A stretch of DNA of 64,000 nucleotides from Cupriavidus sp. (lineage in GTDB: Bacteria > Pseudomonadota > Gammaproteobacteria > Burkholderiales > Burkholderiaceae), in contig JAPSLP010000020.1 in assembly GCA_031180665.1 (NCBI GenBank), forward strand, positions 29,691-93,690. Reading direction: 5' to 3'. Positions 41,697 through 51,115 of this stretch are shown piece after piece. A program made the translations under genes and the position numbers. The notes beneath the pieces were generated by a model, which made no database searches, was not told the DNA's origin, and saw only the letters and a program-made list of their open reading frames with translations. Position 1 is the stretch's first letter. Each line of letters starts with the position of its first letter.

Positions 41697-44600
41697 GGTC
41701 TAATTCCTGGGATGGGATTGGGGAGCCGACTTGCGCCTGGACCTCGGAGTGGATCGGGTTACGCAACTCGGGGGAATATGACGCACGGGCTGACTTTTCT
41801 CGCGGCTTCACAAGCAACGTGGGGTTATGCCCCTCTGATTCCGATGCGTCTGTCTCCTCCAAAGACTTTGCTGCACGTGGAGAGATTCGAGCGTTGAACC
41901 ACAGCAGCTCCGTCGACACAGATACCGTTCTGGTCTCCGTGAGTATCAAGCCGCCGTGGAGGCCGATTTCTTCCTCGCGAAAGTCTCCGGTGTAGGCGCC
42001 GAATCCGCCAAGCTTGTAGTGCTCATTCTTGGTCAACAGACCCAAGCAACGCTGCGTCACATCGTAGCGACTGCACAGATCACCGAATGGGAAGCTGCCT
42101 CCGCTCAGTCCTTCTGCCAATGCTGTCCACGCGTTGAGCTCGGTGAGCTTGTCGTCCACCAACTGTCGCCGAACCATGAAGGTTTGCCTGGAATTCCGAG
42201 TGTGCAAACACAAGTCCTGCATGCATTTGCGGAGGTCCGGTTTCATCCCGTCAGGCGTCAGCGAATCGTTGTACGCGCGCCATTGTTCGTGCACCTCTGG
42301 TAGGTTCAAGTGTTCGACCAGGTCGTCGACATTGCGAAAAACAATGTCCCATGCGAATGAAGGCTGGGTGATGCCGTCCCTTGTTTCTCGCCGGACAAAA
42401 TGTTGAGCGCCTCGCTCCCTGAAAGTTACGGTTGTTCCCACGAGCTCGCCCGATGACAGGCCGCTCTTGAGATGGCTTGTGAGTTCACTTGGCAGCACGG
42501 TAGCGAGCACGCGCACTGCCGCACTGCAGCGGGAGCCGGTCCCAATGCCGTGAAGTGCCAGCTGCGTGGATCCTGTCCGATCGACCCGTGTCTGGCGAGT
42601 CAGCAGATCGGTCTCCTTCCCAAGGCGCACATTGACAGAGCCCTGAAGAAGCCCTTCCTTTACCTTGAGCCCAACGCCGGCCGAAATGCCAGCATTGACG
42701 GATTCCGATGAGGTCTTATTGACAAAAACATTCAGGGCGAGTGCGCCCTTCAACAGGGGCTGAAAGCACTGGTAGCACAGCTCCCGAAGCGCGCGATCAC
42801 TTTTCGATGGATACGGCACAGCAGCCCGGTCTTTCTCAATCTTGTTCGCCAATTTCCTGCCGAATACCACGTTGACGGCGTCCTGGCTCGTCTTCACCCA
42901 ATCTCTTGATCCGGGGGTGGCCGGGGCACGTATGGCGATGCCAATTTCGGCACCATCTCGATCGACGTAGCTCGCATCCACACCGACATCCAGGGGGGTC
43001 GTCGTGGAGACGCTGATGCCGGCCCCGACCTGGCCGGTATCTCCCGTGGTCTCGCTCACGGTCATCGTTTGCCCGCCGACGGAACTACTCAAGATGCCGA
43101 AGCTTCCCGTACGGGTGGTGGTACTCGCCTGCGAGAAAGAGACGCTTATCGTCGGTGCGGGACCGGCAAGTATTGCCGCCGCACCGGCACCGATGCTGAC
43201 GCTTGCCCCTGCACCCGCAGTCCTCGAAACGCTGCCCTTGGCACCGTTACCGAGATTGGTGTCCATTCGATGATTCGCGATCTGTCGGAAATCTTCTCTG
43301 GTTCTCGGCGCATCAGGAAGGGTAATCCCGGCATCGACCTTGTCGCGGCCGGCTCGCAGCATCGCGACGACCTGCCGATATTGCTGGAAGCGACGGGCTA
43401 TCTCCGGCCCTTCTGTAGACACTTCTGGCCTGGCCGGGATCGCTTGCGGTGCCGTTGAACTAAGCAAGCCGGCCTCCACTGCCCATTCGTCGATCAGCTC
43501 AAGATCGATTCGTGTAATGTGATGTAATTCCGCTTCGATTTCTTGTCGGTGCGGACGATTGGCCGGTAGATCGATCAGGTCACTGATGACTGCGTTCTTG
43601 AACGCATCTGTAACGGTGTACGCGTGCAGACGCATGCCGAACTCGGTGGAGCACAGCCATTGCGTTAGAAGACCATATCGGACGAGGCAGGTAACTTGCT
43701 GCGTGGTCGCAATATCCTGCGCCATCACATCGGATCGGTGAGCTGACTGGAGCGCTAAGTAGGTTTCCAGATACCGCGCTCGTACGGCCGTCAGATGCTG
43801 GCGAAGCTCTGCCAGACATGTCCTGATATCGCCTTGGATGTGCAAGTGGTGTTGCGACCTACGAAGATCGGCCTCTGAGTAGAACTGAATCGCACCATCG
43901 ATCTCATTCGTCCGTATGACGTCGTCCAGTCGACTCAATATCTGCTCAAGTTCCAGTTCCGACTGCGCCGCGGCTTCTGCCGGCAAACCAACCTTCCGTA
44001 TCTGGTCTCCAAATGCCAAAACATCCCGCAATAGAGCCTCATGCGGAAGCAACGGAGCACCGGCGGCCATCTTGAAATGCAACACAAGCAACCGTGTCAT
44101 CCGGCCCATTGCCGTCTGGTAGTCCTGGCTCTGCTGTGTCACGGTTCTTCGGGTGACCGCCTGCGTCATCGGATCACCCAGCGCCAAGGCAACCGGTGAG
44201 TCGTCGGGCATTACCTCGCTCTCGACACCCGTCAGCAGATCGACGCGCCTGCGCGGCAGCCACTCCAAAACCAGTTTGTTGAGCAGGTGCTGAAACTGTG
44301 CTAGCAGACCGTCATCCAAGTCGTCACGGAAGCCGTTACGCCACAACGCCAGAGCCACGACTTCGTCTTTCGACAACGGTGCCGCCAAGGATGGGACCGA
44401 ACTTCCGCCCTCCATCGCTCGGCGCTGTGCCTTCATCCATGCAGGATCGGCCAAGGCGCGAATCTGCATCAGCTTGACGGCGCCGAGTAACGCGCGATAG
44501 GCCAGCCGGTTCTCTCGTGGATGATCAGCATCGGCCAGCATGGTCGCGGCATATTCGGCGGCGCCGATTGGATGTCCGGTCCATGCCCGCAGGGCGTCAA

Positions 44601-45747
44601 GTTCGATTGCGATGTTGCCGTCGCCGTTTGCCGGACCGCGGCGAGCTTCCTCGAGGCGTGCGACATCACTACGGGCGATCAAGTAATCGCACGATTGAAG
44701 ATAGATCCGCAATGCCGCTTGCCACTGCTCAATGACGGGCGCCGGTAAATCCGCGGGCCGGCCGATCAGCCCCAGGAGCATCTGAAGGCCAAGCTCGCAA
44801 CGGGATAGCCGACGAGCAACCTGCCAGCATTGAATCGCTGCCTCACTGTGATCGCTCAACTGATGCCACGAAGAGCCCAGCATGCGGAGCACCCCGGCCG
44901 CTTCCTGCGGTGATCGTTTCCGTGGCTTTTGTTCGGCAGAGGCCAGGGTCGAGATTGCGCATCCAAGCAGCAGCAACTTTGCGCGCGTAACGAGCGGCAC
45001 GTTCGCGCTGCCAGCATTCGTCACCGCGGAACGCTGGGCGCCTACCATGACATGCATCGATTCATATAGGTGCGCGAATGCCTGCTGTGCGTCTTCGCCG
45101 GCGAGGTCGAAGGCTGCCGTCAATTCTGTTCGGCAAGCCTCGTCATCCAATTCGGGGGCTTCTCCAGCCTGTAATGTCGTTGCGGGCCCGAAGAGCCGAC
45201 AGATCAAACCATTTCGCCACGCGTAATCTCGTTCGCTCAGAGGCTTGCACGCTGTCGAAATCTTGATCTTGCCGGCCGGCCGCGTACCATGGTTTGCCAA
45301 ATGCACGGCGGCGTAGTTCGACTGTCCTTCCGTCGTTTTTTTCCCCGGCGTTTGGATACTGACCGTTGGCGTCAGTACGCTTGGCGGCCCTTCCGCCTTC
45401 TCCTGTCCATCCGCAAATCCCGTCCAGCTTTCCACTGTCTTGCCGATCCGATACGACCGGCTGCCTACGCCGCGGAGCTGGAAAAAATCGGCAATCTGGT
45501 GACTAAAGAACTCCTTGATGGCCTGGAAGAATCGGGCGGCGCGCGGAAGATCCTCGATATCGAGACGGCAGACCCGGATGCCGAACTGGTGGGTTCTGGT
45601 CACCAGGTATTCGTGGCCCTCGACAAGTACATTCAGATAGCCGATATCGCCTTGACGGACCCGGAGCAACGGTTCCTTCTGCGACCTTGGGATGGTGGCC
45701 AAATCTTCAAGGCGCGCACACTCGATGATGGATGTCCTGTCTCCCAT
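41677..45747 (-). CDS. giant hypothetical protein (1356 residues)
   Basis: Not recognised. One uninterrupted 1356-codon frame with a strong GGGGGAGAG ribosome site. There is no signal peptide or clear membrane anchor. Residues 1-180 are mixed; about 200-800 is mostly alpha-helical with Ala/Leu/Gln-rich, solenoid-like helices; about 835-955 and 1015-1045 are rich in Gly, Ser, Thr and Val with alternating small and hydrophobic residues, as in beta-barrels or beta-helices; the tail is polar. The start MGDRTS fits the N-myristoylation pattern (Gly2, Ser6). A secreted effector or toxin is one possibility; it is unproven. Composition suggests transfer. Confidence 0.8.
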   Translation of the reverse strand: MGDRTSIIECARLEDLATIPRSQKEPLLRVRQGDIGYLNVLVEGHEYLVTRTHQFGIRVCRLDIEDLPRAARFFQAIKEFFSHQIADFFQLRGVGSRSYRIGKTVESWTGFADGQEKAEGPPSVLTPTVSIQTPGKKTTEGQSNYAAVHLANHGTRPAGKIKISTACKPLSERDYAWRNGLICRLFGPATTLQAGEAPELDDEACRTELTAAFDLAGEDAQQAFAHLYESMHVMVGAQRSAVTNAGSANVPLVTRAKLLLLGCAISTLASAEQKPRKRSPQEAAGVLRMLGSSWHQLSDHSEAAIQCWQVARRLSRCELGLQMLLGLIGRPADLPAPVIEQWQAALRIYLQSCDYLIARSDVARLEEARRGPANGDGNIAIELDALRAWTGHPIGAAEYAATMLADADHPRENRLAYRALLGAVKLMQIRALADPAWMKAQRRAMEGGSSVPSLAAPLSKDEVVALALWRNGFRDDLDDGLLAQFQHLLNKLVLEWLPRRRVDLLTGVESEVMPDDSPVALALGDPMTQAVTRRTVTQQSQDYQTAMGRMTRLLVLHFKMAAGAPLLPHEALLRDVLAFGDQIRKVGLPAEAAAQSELELEQILSRLDDVIRTNEIDGAIQFYSEADLRRSQHHLHIQGDIRTCLAELRQHLTAVRARYLETYLALQSAHRSDVMAQDIATTQQVTCLVRYGLLTQWLCSTEFGMRLHAYTVTDAFKNAVISDLIDLPANRPHRQEIEAELHHITRIDLELIDEWAVEAGLLSSTAPQAIPARPEVSTEGPEIARRFQQYRQVVAMLRAGRDKVDAGITLPDAPRTREDFRQIANHRMDTNLGNGAKGSVSRTAGAGASVSIGAGAAAILAGPAPTISVSFSQASTTTRTGSFGILSSSVGGQTMTVSETTGDTGQVGAGISVSTTTPLDVGVDASYVDRDGAEIGIAIRAPATPGSRDWVKTSQDAVNVVFGRKLANKIEKDRAAVPYPSKSDRALRELCYQCFQPLLKGALALNVFVNKTSSESVNAGISAGVGLKVKEGLLQGSVNVRLGKETDLLTRQTRVDRTGSTQLALHGIGTGSRCSAAVRVLATVLPSELTSHLKSGLSSGELVGTTVTFRERGAQHFVRRETRDGITQPSFAWDIVFRNVDDLVEHLNLPEVHEQWRAYNDSLTPDGMKPDLRKCMQDLCLHTRNSRQTFMVRRQLVDDKLTELNAWTALAEGLSGGSFPFGDLCSRYDVTQRCLGLLTKNEHYKLGGFGAYTGDFREEEIGLHGGLILTETRTVSVSTELLWFNARISPRAAKSLEETDASESEGHNPTLLVKPREKSARASYSPELRNPIHSEVQAQVGSPIPSQELDHAPVFH

Positions 45748-46060
45748 CTCTCCCCCGTAGCAGTTTCAGTCCCGTGCGGCATGCACAGGGTGACGGCCCC
45801 GTTTTTTGCGCCATCACTGCGGACGGCATGCCGGCAACGATCCGCGCATTGGGCAGACCTCGCTATAAAAAACGGCGGAGACTTGTAATTGCGGGCAACG
45901 ACGAAGAAGGAGAGCTGGTGGGAAGGCGAGCTGACAGCGACATCGGGGGTGTTTCCCCAAGGGAAATGGCGAGGAGTTTTCGTCGCGGGCGATAATGTGG
46001 CCTCTCATTCGTCTGCCGGCGTCATGCCGCGCCCGTGGCGTTCTCATTCCCTGCTGCCCG
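45748..46060. promoter_or_regulatory. divergent gap between the giant gene and pabB
   Basis: 313 bases without a convincing gene. An AT-rich patch at 45861-45872 reads TATAAAA on the plus strand and TTTTTATAGC on the minus strand and may serve as -10 for either side; no good -35 was found. The minus-strand ribosome site of the giant gene lies at 45748-45757. A short frame on the minus strand (45814-46068) shows no family features. Confidence 0.3.
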
Positions 46061-47965
46061 ATGTCCAAGTTGTTCCCTAGCCCAGGCCGTTGCGCTCCGC
46101 CCTCCCTACCTCGGATCGACCCAAGGGGCCCATTCGTACTGCTCGACGACGCTAGGGACGAGGCGGCGATGTGCCGGCTCTATACCGACTTCACACAGAT
46201 GGACGTCGTGCCGGCGGGTGCACTGGACGACGTGGAGCCCAGCCTGAGAGAGGGATGGAGCAAGGGGTGGCATGCCTGCCTGTTCGCCCCTTATGAATTC
46301 GGCGCGCCGCTGGTTCGGGTGCCGACGCTGGCGCAGACCAATGCCGACAATCCCTTCGCCGATGGCGGGATGCGCGTCCTGTGGTTCGCGTCCAAAGCGG
46401 TGTGCGATGCGGCAGAGATCGGGCGCTGGCTCGATGCACACCGAGACACCACCGCGCCCGCCGGCGCGATGCAGGTTCGCTCGGATACCGACGAAACGAG
46501 CTTCCACGCGGCCATCGCCCGCGTCCACGAATGGATCGAGGCCGGCGATACCTACCAGGTCAATTTCACGCAGCGCCTGCGCTTCGACGCCTTTGGCGAT
46601 CCGCTCGCTTTCTATCGGGACTTGCGGCGCGCGCAGCCGGTGCCGTATGGCGCGCTGGCCCGGCTGCCTGGTGATCACTGGGTGCTGTCGCTGTCGCCCG
46701 AGCTGTTTTTCCGTCATGACGGCGGCGGCAAGCTGGTGACCCGGCCGATGAAGGGCACCGCATTGCGCAGCGGCGATGCGAAACGCGATGCCGAAGCTGC
46801 CGCCGCGCTGGCTGCCGACGACAAGAACCGGGCCGAGAACGTGATGATCGTCGACCTGCTGCGCAACGATCTCGGCAGGGTTGCGTTGCCGGGTACCGTG
46901 CAGGTGCCGGAGCGCTTCGCCGTTCAGCCATTCGGACAGGTCTTGCAAATGACCTCGACGGTGACGGCCACCGCGCGCGCCGGGACCACGCTGGCCGGCC
47001 TGCTCGCCGCGCTGTTTCCGTGCGGCTCGATCACCGGCGCGCCGAAGCGCCGAACCATGGAGATCATCGCCGAGCTGGAGCGCGCCCCGCGCGGCCTCTA
47101 TACCGGCGCGATCGGCTGGGTCGATGCGCCCGAACCGGGCGAGACGCTGGGACGGGCGGCGTTGTCCGTGGCGATCCGCACGCTGGTGCTGGGTCCGCGC
47201 CGCGATGACGGCCTAAGGGCAGGCGAAATGGGCGTCGGCAGCGGCATCGTGCACGACAGCGTTGCCGCCGACGAGTACGCCGAATGCGGCTGGAAGGCGC
47301 GTTTTCTGACGGGGCACGATCCGGGCTTCACGTTGATCGAGACGATGCGGGTCGAGCAGGGTCGCTGCCTGCGGCTCGATGCGCATCTGGCGCGGCTGCG
47401 CGCGTCGGCCGCGTGTTTCGGTTTCCGTTTCGATGAGCAAGCGGTGCGCGAGGCGATCGCGCGGGAAGCGGCGGCCCTCGGGCAAGGTCCCGCGCGGCTG
47501 CGGCTCACGCTGGACAAGGCCGGAACGCTGCAATGCACCTCCGGTGCGCTGGCGCCGTTGCCGCAAGGACCGGTGGGCCTGATCGCCGCCGACGCCGCCT
47601 TGCCGGTCGCCGACCCCTTGCGCCGGCACAAGACCAGTGCGCGCGACACCTTCGATGCCGGCTGGCGCGAAGCCGAGCGCATCGGCGCGTTCGACAGCCT
47701 GTTCTTCAACACGCGGGGCGAACTGCTGGAAGGGGGGCGCAGCTCGATCTTCGTGCGCGTCGACGGCCGCTGGCTGACGCCGCCGCTGACGGCGGACATC
47801 CTGCCGGGCGTGATGCGTAACGAGGTGCTGCGCGATGGCGAGGGCTGTCTTGGCGGGCCGGTCGTCGAGAGCCCGATCACCCGCGAGATGTTGCTGCGCG
47901 CCGATGCGCTGGCGATCGCCAACGCGCTGCGCGGCGTGCTGCCCGCCACGCTGCGCTTGCCTTGA
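46061..47965 (+). CDS. pabB: fused aminodeoxychorismate synthase component I and aminodeoxychorismate lyase
   Basis: A 634-residue two-domain enzyme for p-aminobenzoate, a folate precursor. Residues about 1-385 are the chorismate-binding PabB domain, with GDTYQVNFTQRLRF, RPMKGTALRSGD and the FPCGSITGAPKRRTMEII motif. Residues about 410-634 are a PabC-like PLP lyase domain (GFTLIETMRVEQGRCLRLD, putative PLP lysine in RRHKTSARDTF, NTRGELLEGGRSSIF). Such PabBC fusions are known. The start at 46061 is a guess, since no clear ribosome site is present; upstream starts exist in frame. Confidence 0.9.
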   Translation: MSKLFPSPGRCAPPSLPRIDPRGPFVLLDDARDEAAMCRLYTDFTQMDVVPAGALDDVEPSLREGWSKGWHACLFAPYEFGAPLVRVPTLAQTNADNPFADGGMRVLWFASKAVCDAAEIGRWLDAHRDTTAPAGAMQVRSDTDETSFHAAIARVHEWIEAGDTYQVNFTQRLRFDAFGDPLAFYRDLRRAQPVPYGALARLPGDHWVLSLSPELFFRHDGGGKLVTRPMKGTALRSGDAKRDAEAAAALAADDKNRAENVMIVDLLRNDLGRVALPGTVQVPERFAVQPFGQVLQMTSTVTATARAGTTLAGLLAALFPCGSITGAPKRRTMEIIAELERAPRGLYTGAIGWVDAPEPGETLGRAALSVAIRTLVLGPRRDDGLRAGEMGVGSGIVHDSVAADEYAECGWKARFLTGHDPGFTLIETMRVEQGRCLRLDAHLARLRASAACFGFRFDEQAVREAIAREAAALGQGPARLRLTLDKAGTLQCTSGALAPLPQGPVGLIAADAALPVADPLRRHKTSARDTFDAGWREAERIGAFDSLFFNTRGELLEGGRSSIFVRVDGRWLTPPLTADILPGVMRNEVLRDGEGCLGGPVVESPITREMLLRADALAIANALRGVLPATLRLP

Positions 47966-47972
47966 CAAAGCC

Positions 47973-48695
47973 CTAGCGGTGATGGGTGTCGAGCCGCCCG
48001 TCGGTCAGCTTCCAGCGCACCACGCCGGGCAGATTGATCAGGTCCCGGTCGTGGCAGATCATCACCACGGTGCGTCCTTCGGCGGCGAGTTCGCGCACCA
48101 GTGCGATCACCTGTTCGCGCGCGTGGCCGTCCAGATTGGAGGTCGGCTCGTCCAGCAGCAACAGATCCGGCTCCAGTACCTTGGCGCGGGCCAGTGCGAC
48201 GCGCTGGATCTCCCCGCCCGACAGGCGCTCCGGCGCGGTGTCCTGTACATGCGCGATCCCGGCCCAGCCGAGCGCGGCGCCGACGCGGCGTGCAATCTCG
48301 TCGGCCGGCAGGCCGCGCGCATGCAGCCCGTAGGCAATGTTCTCGCGCACCGAGGTGCGGAACAGGTACGGATGCTGATGCATATAGGCGATGCGCCGGC
48401 GCAGCGCGGGCGGCAGCGGGTCCAGCGAAGCGCTGCACGGGCTGCCGTCGGCGCCGGTCCAGTCCACGGTGGCGCCCGGCGCGCGTTCGAGGCCGGCGAT
48501 CATCCGCAGCAGCGTGGTCTTGCCTGCGCCGTTGACCCCGGTCAGCACCACGGCGGTGGCGCGAGGAAAGGCCAGCGCGTCGATATCGAACAGCGCGCGG
48601 GCGCCGATCCGGCGGCGCAAGCCGCGCACCACCAGTAGTGGCGGCGCCAGCGCGTCGGCGACGGGGCGGCTCGGATCCGGCTGCGGTGCGTTCAT
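47973..48695 (-). CDS. ABC transporter ATPase, tungstate/molybdate type
   Basis: A 240-residue ATPase with Walker A GVNGAGKT at 53-60, Q-loop YMHQHPYLF, signature ERLSGGEIQRVALARA and Walker B LLLLDEPTSNLD. It couples with the permease encoded just upstream (four-base ATGA overlap). The pair resembles TupBC tungstate importers; no substrate-binding protein gene is adjacent. It ends 7 bases from the convergent pabB. Confidence 0.88.
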   Translation of the reverse strand: MNAPQPDPSRPVADALAPPLLVVRGLRRRIGARALFDIDALAFPRATAVVLTGVNGAGKTTLLRMIAGLERAPGATVDWTGADGSPCSASLDPLPPALRRRIAYMHQHPYLFRTSVRENIAYGLHARGLPADEIARRVGAALGWAGIAHVQDTAPERLSGGEIQRVALARAKVLEPDLLLLDEPTSNLDGHAREQVIALVRELAAEGRTVVMICHDRDLINLPGVVRWKLTDGRLDTHHR

Positions 48696-49390
48696 CGGCG
48701 GAATCCTCCGGCGCCCTGCAGCCACGCCAGCAGAACGTTGACCAGCAGGGCCAGGGCCACCAGCACGATGCCCAGCGCGATGCCCTGGGCGAACTCGCCC
48801 TTGCTGGTTTCCAGCGCGATCGCGGTGGTGATGGTACGGGTCGAGCCTTCGATATTGCCACCGATCATCAGCGCCGAGCCGACTTCGGCGATCACGCGGC
48901 CGAAGCCGGCGACCACGGCCGCCATCAGGCCGAAGCGCAGTTCGCGCAGCACGGTGAAGAAGGTGCGCCAGGCGCCGGCACCGAGTACCCAGGCGGTCTC
49001 GCGCAGCCGCGCGTCGGCGCCCTGCAGCGTCGACAACGCGAACGCCAGCACCACCGGAAAGCCGATCACGGCCTGGCCGATCACCATGCCGGTCGGCGTG
49101 AACAGCAGCCCGAGGCTGCCGAGCGGCCCCTGGCGCGTCAGCAGCAGATACAGGATCAGGCCGACCAGCACGGTCGGAAACGACAGGAAGGCCTGCGCCA
49201 GCACCACCACCAGCCGCCGGCCGGGGAAGTCATGGGTGGCGATCAGGTAGGCGGCGCCGATCGCCGGCGCCGTGGCGATCGCCAGCCCGGCGAAGGCGAC
49301 CTTCAGCGACGTCCAGACGATCTCCCACAGCGCGGGATCGCCGCCGGCGAGCAGCGCAAAGGCGGTCGCGGTGGCGGCGCCGATCTCCAT
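48692..49390 (-). CDS. ABC transporter permease, TupB-like
   Basis: A 232-residue permease with about five or six helices. The cytoplasmic EAA-type loop (LRETAWVLGAGAWRTFFTVL) contacts the ATPase, and GFGRVIAEVGSALMIGGN is characteristic of the tungstate permease group. Substrate is inferred from family likeness. It follows panB by 9 bases, probably in one transcript. Confidence 0.87.
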   Translation of the reverse strand: MEIGAATATAFALLAGGDPALWEIVWTSLKVAFAGLAIATAPAIGAAYLIATHDFPGRRLVVVLAQAFLSFPTVLVGLILYLLLTRQGPLGSLGLLFTPTGMVIGQAVIGFPVVLAFALSTLQGADARLRETAWVLGAGAWRTFFTVLRELRFGLMAAVVAGFGRVIAEVGSALMIGGNIEGSTRTITTAIALETSKGEFAQGIALGIVLVALALLVNVLLAWLQGAGGFRR

Positions 49391-49399
49391 CGGGCGACG

Positions 49400-50221
49400 T
49401 CAGGCCGAGAAGGTATGTTCGGGTGCGGGAAAGCTGCCGTCCTTGACCGCGGCGACATAGGCGCGGATCGCGCCCTCGATCGAGGTCTGGCCTTCCATGA
49501 AATTGCGCACGAACTTGGCCTTGCGGCCGGGATAGATGTTCAGCATGTCCTGCAGCACCAGCACCTGGCCCGAGCACTCCACGCCGGCGCCGATGCCGAT
49601 GGTCGGGATCTCCAGCTGGCTTGTCACGGTGGCGGCCAGCGCGGCCGGCACCGCCTCCATCACGATCAGCTGGGCACCGGCGCTCTGCAGCGCCTCGGCG
49701 TCGCGGCGCAGCTGGGCCGCGCTGGCGTCGGTCTTGCCCTGTACCTTGAAGCCGCCGAAGGCATGCACCGACTGCGGCGTCAGCCCGATGTGCGCGCATA
49801 CCGGAATGCTGCGCTCGACCAGGAACCGGACGGTCGGCGCCAACCATTCGCCGCCTTCGAGCTTGACCATCTGCGCGCCGGCGCGCATCAGCGTCACGGC
49901 GCTGGCAAAGGCCTGCTCGGCCGTGCCGTAGGTGCCGAAGGGCAGGTCGGTGACGACCAGCGCGGTCTGGTTGCCGCGCGCCACGCATTCGGTGTGGTAC
50001 GCCATCTGCTCCAGCGTGACGGGCAGCGTGGTCTGCTGGCCCTGCATCACGTTGCCCAGCGAATCGCCGATCAGGATCACCTCGACGCCGCAGTGGTCGA
50101 GCAGCGCGGCGAAGCTCGAGTCGTAGGCGGTCAGCATCACGATCTTCTCGCCGGCGGCGCGCATCGCCTGCAGCTTGGGGATGGTGATGGACTTGCGGGA
50201 GGGTTCCAGGAGATAGCTCAT
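49400..50221 (-). CDS. panB: 3-methyl-2-oxobutanoate hydroxymethyltransferase
   Basis: A 273-residue TIM-barrel enzyme that makes ketopantoate in pantothenate synthesis. Motifs include [55 protein letters not shown] and [19 protein letters not shown]. The start [11 protein letters not shown] at 50221 has GAGG upstream. It lies in the hda-to-tupC minus-strand run, downstream of folK and the DUF486 gene; panC is not adjacent. Confidence 0.96.
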   Translation of the reverse strand: MSYLLEPSRKSITIPKLQAMRAAGEKIVMLTAYDSSFAALLDHCGVEVILIGDSLGNVMQGQQTTLPVTLEQMAYHTECVARGNQTALVVTDLPFGTYGTAEQAFASAVTLMRAGAQMVKLEGGEWLAPTVRFLVERSIPVCAHIGLTPQSVHAFGGFKVQGKTDASAAQLRRDAEALQSAGAQLIVMEAVPAALAATVTSQLEIPTIGIGAGVECSGQVLVLQDMLNIYPGRKAKFVRNFMEGQTSIEGAIRAYVAAVKDGSFPAPEHTFSA

Positions 50222-50270
50222 CGATGTGCCTCGGAGGTCCGCTTGCCGGCGCCCGGTACGGGCGGGGCGT

Positions 50271-50633
50271 TCAGCTGCGGAAGATGAAATAGACGGCACC
50301 GACCATGCACAGCGCCGCCCACACGTAGTCCCACTTGAAGCTTTGCTGCATGTACAGCAGCGAGAACGGCACGAACACCGTCAGCGTGATCGCTTCCTGC
50401 AGGATCTTCAATTGCGCCAGCGAGATGCCATGCTGGAAGCCGATCCGGTTGGCCGGCACCTGCAGCATGTACTCGAACAGCGCGATGCCCCAGCTGACGA
50501 TCGCCGCGATATACCAGGGGCGGCTGCCCAGGTCCTTCAGGTGGCCGTACCACGCGAAGGTCATGAACACATTGGACAGCGTCAGCAGGCCGGCAGTCAG
50601 GAAGAACGGGGAGATTCCGCTTGGCGCGTACAT
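50271..50633 (-). CDS. DUF486 family small membrane protein
   Basis: A 120-residue protein with four helices. The segments [36 protein letters not shown] and [13 protein letters not shown] are typical of DUF486, a drug/metabolite-transporter-like family of unknown substrate. Its start overlaps the 3' end of folK by 37 bases, more than usual; no good ribosome site is seen, so coupling to folK is likely. Confidence 0.88.
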   Translation of the reverse strand: MYAPSGISPFFLTAGLLTLSNVFMTFAWYGHLKDLGSRPWYIAAIVSWGIALFEYMLQVPANRIGFQHGISLAQLKILQEAITLTVFVPFSLLYMQQSFKWDYVWAALCMVGAVYFIFRS

Positions 50634-51115
50634 TGGCAGAAGGAGACCTTGTCGATGCGCTGGCCCGCGACCGCGCTCAGGTGGTCGGCCGCGCGGCCCA
50701 GGCCCGGGATCACCAGTTCGGGTTCGAGTTCGAGCAGCGGCACCAGCGTGAACGCGCGCGCCGCCACGCGCGGATGCGGTACGGTCAGCTGCGCGCCGTC
50801 ATGCATTTCATCGCCGAACACCAGCAGGTCCAGGTCCAGCGTGCGCGGCGCATTGCGGAAGGGCCGCTCGCGGCCGAACTGGTCTTCGATATGGTGGCAG
50901 ATGACCAGCAACTGTGCGGCGGTGAAGCTGGTCTCCAGCTTGACCACCGCATTGTAGTAATCGTCGCCGCCGGCATCGACCGGCGCGCTGCGGTACAGCG
51001 AGGACCGCGCCACGATGCGGATGCCGACCTGCTGCGCCAGGCAGACGATGGCATCCTTGACGGCTTGCTTGGCGTCGCCCAGGTTGGCGCCGATGCCGAT
51101 GAAGGCCAGTGTCAT
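50597..51115 (-). CDS. folK: 2-amino-4-hydroxy-6-hydroxymethyldihydropteridine diphosphokinase
   Basis: A 172-residue enzyme (HPPK) that pyrophosphorylates the pterin in folate synthesis. The signature RPFRNAPRTLDLDLL is at about 84-98 with the metal-binding Asp94 and Asp96; the start TLAFIGIGANLGD is typical. It overlaps pcnB by ATGA, a conserved coupling in betaproteobacteria. The last 15-20 residues overlap the DUF486 gene and diverge from the family. Confidence 0.95.
   Translation of the reverse strand: MTLAFIGIGANLGDAKQAVKDAIVCLAQQVGIRIVARSSLYRSAPVDAGGDDYYNAVVKLETSFTAAQLLVICHHIEDQFGRERPFRNAPRTLDLDLLVFGDEMHDGAQLTVPHPRVAARAFTLVPLLELEPELVIPGLGRAADHLSAVAGQRIDKVSFCQCTRQAESPRSS

Noticed and set aside
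40647..45747. Integrative element or phage at the low-GC insert
   Set aside because: No integrase, transposase, tRNA target or flanking direct repeats were seen; only composition supports transfer.
43004..45888. Plus-strand frames opposite the giant gene
   Set aside because: Short, Arg/Ser-rich and without ribosome sites, whereas the minus-strand frame is continuous for 1356 codons.
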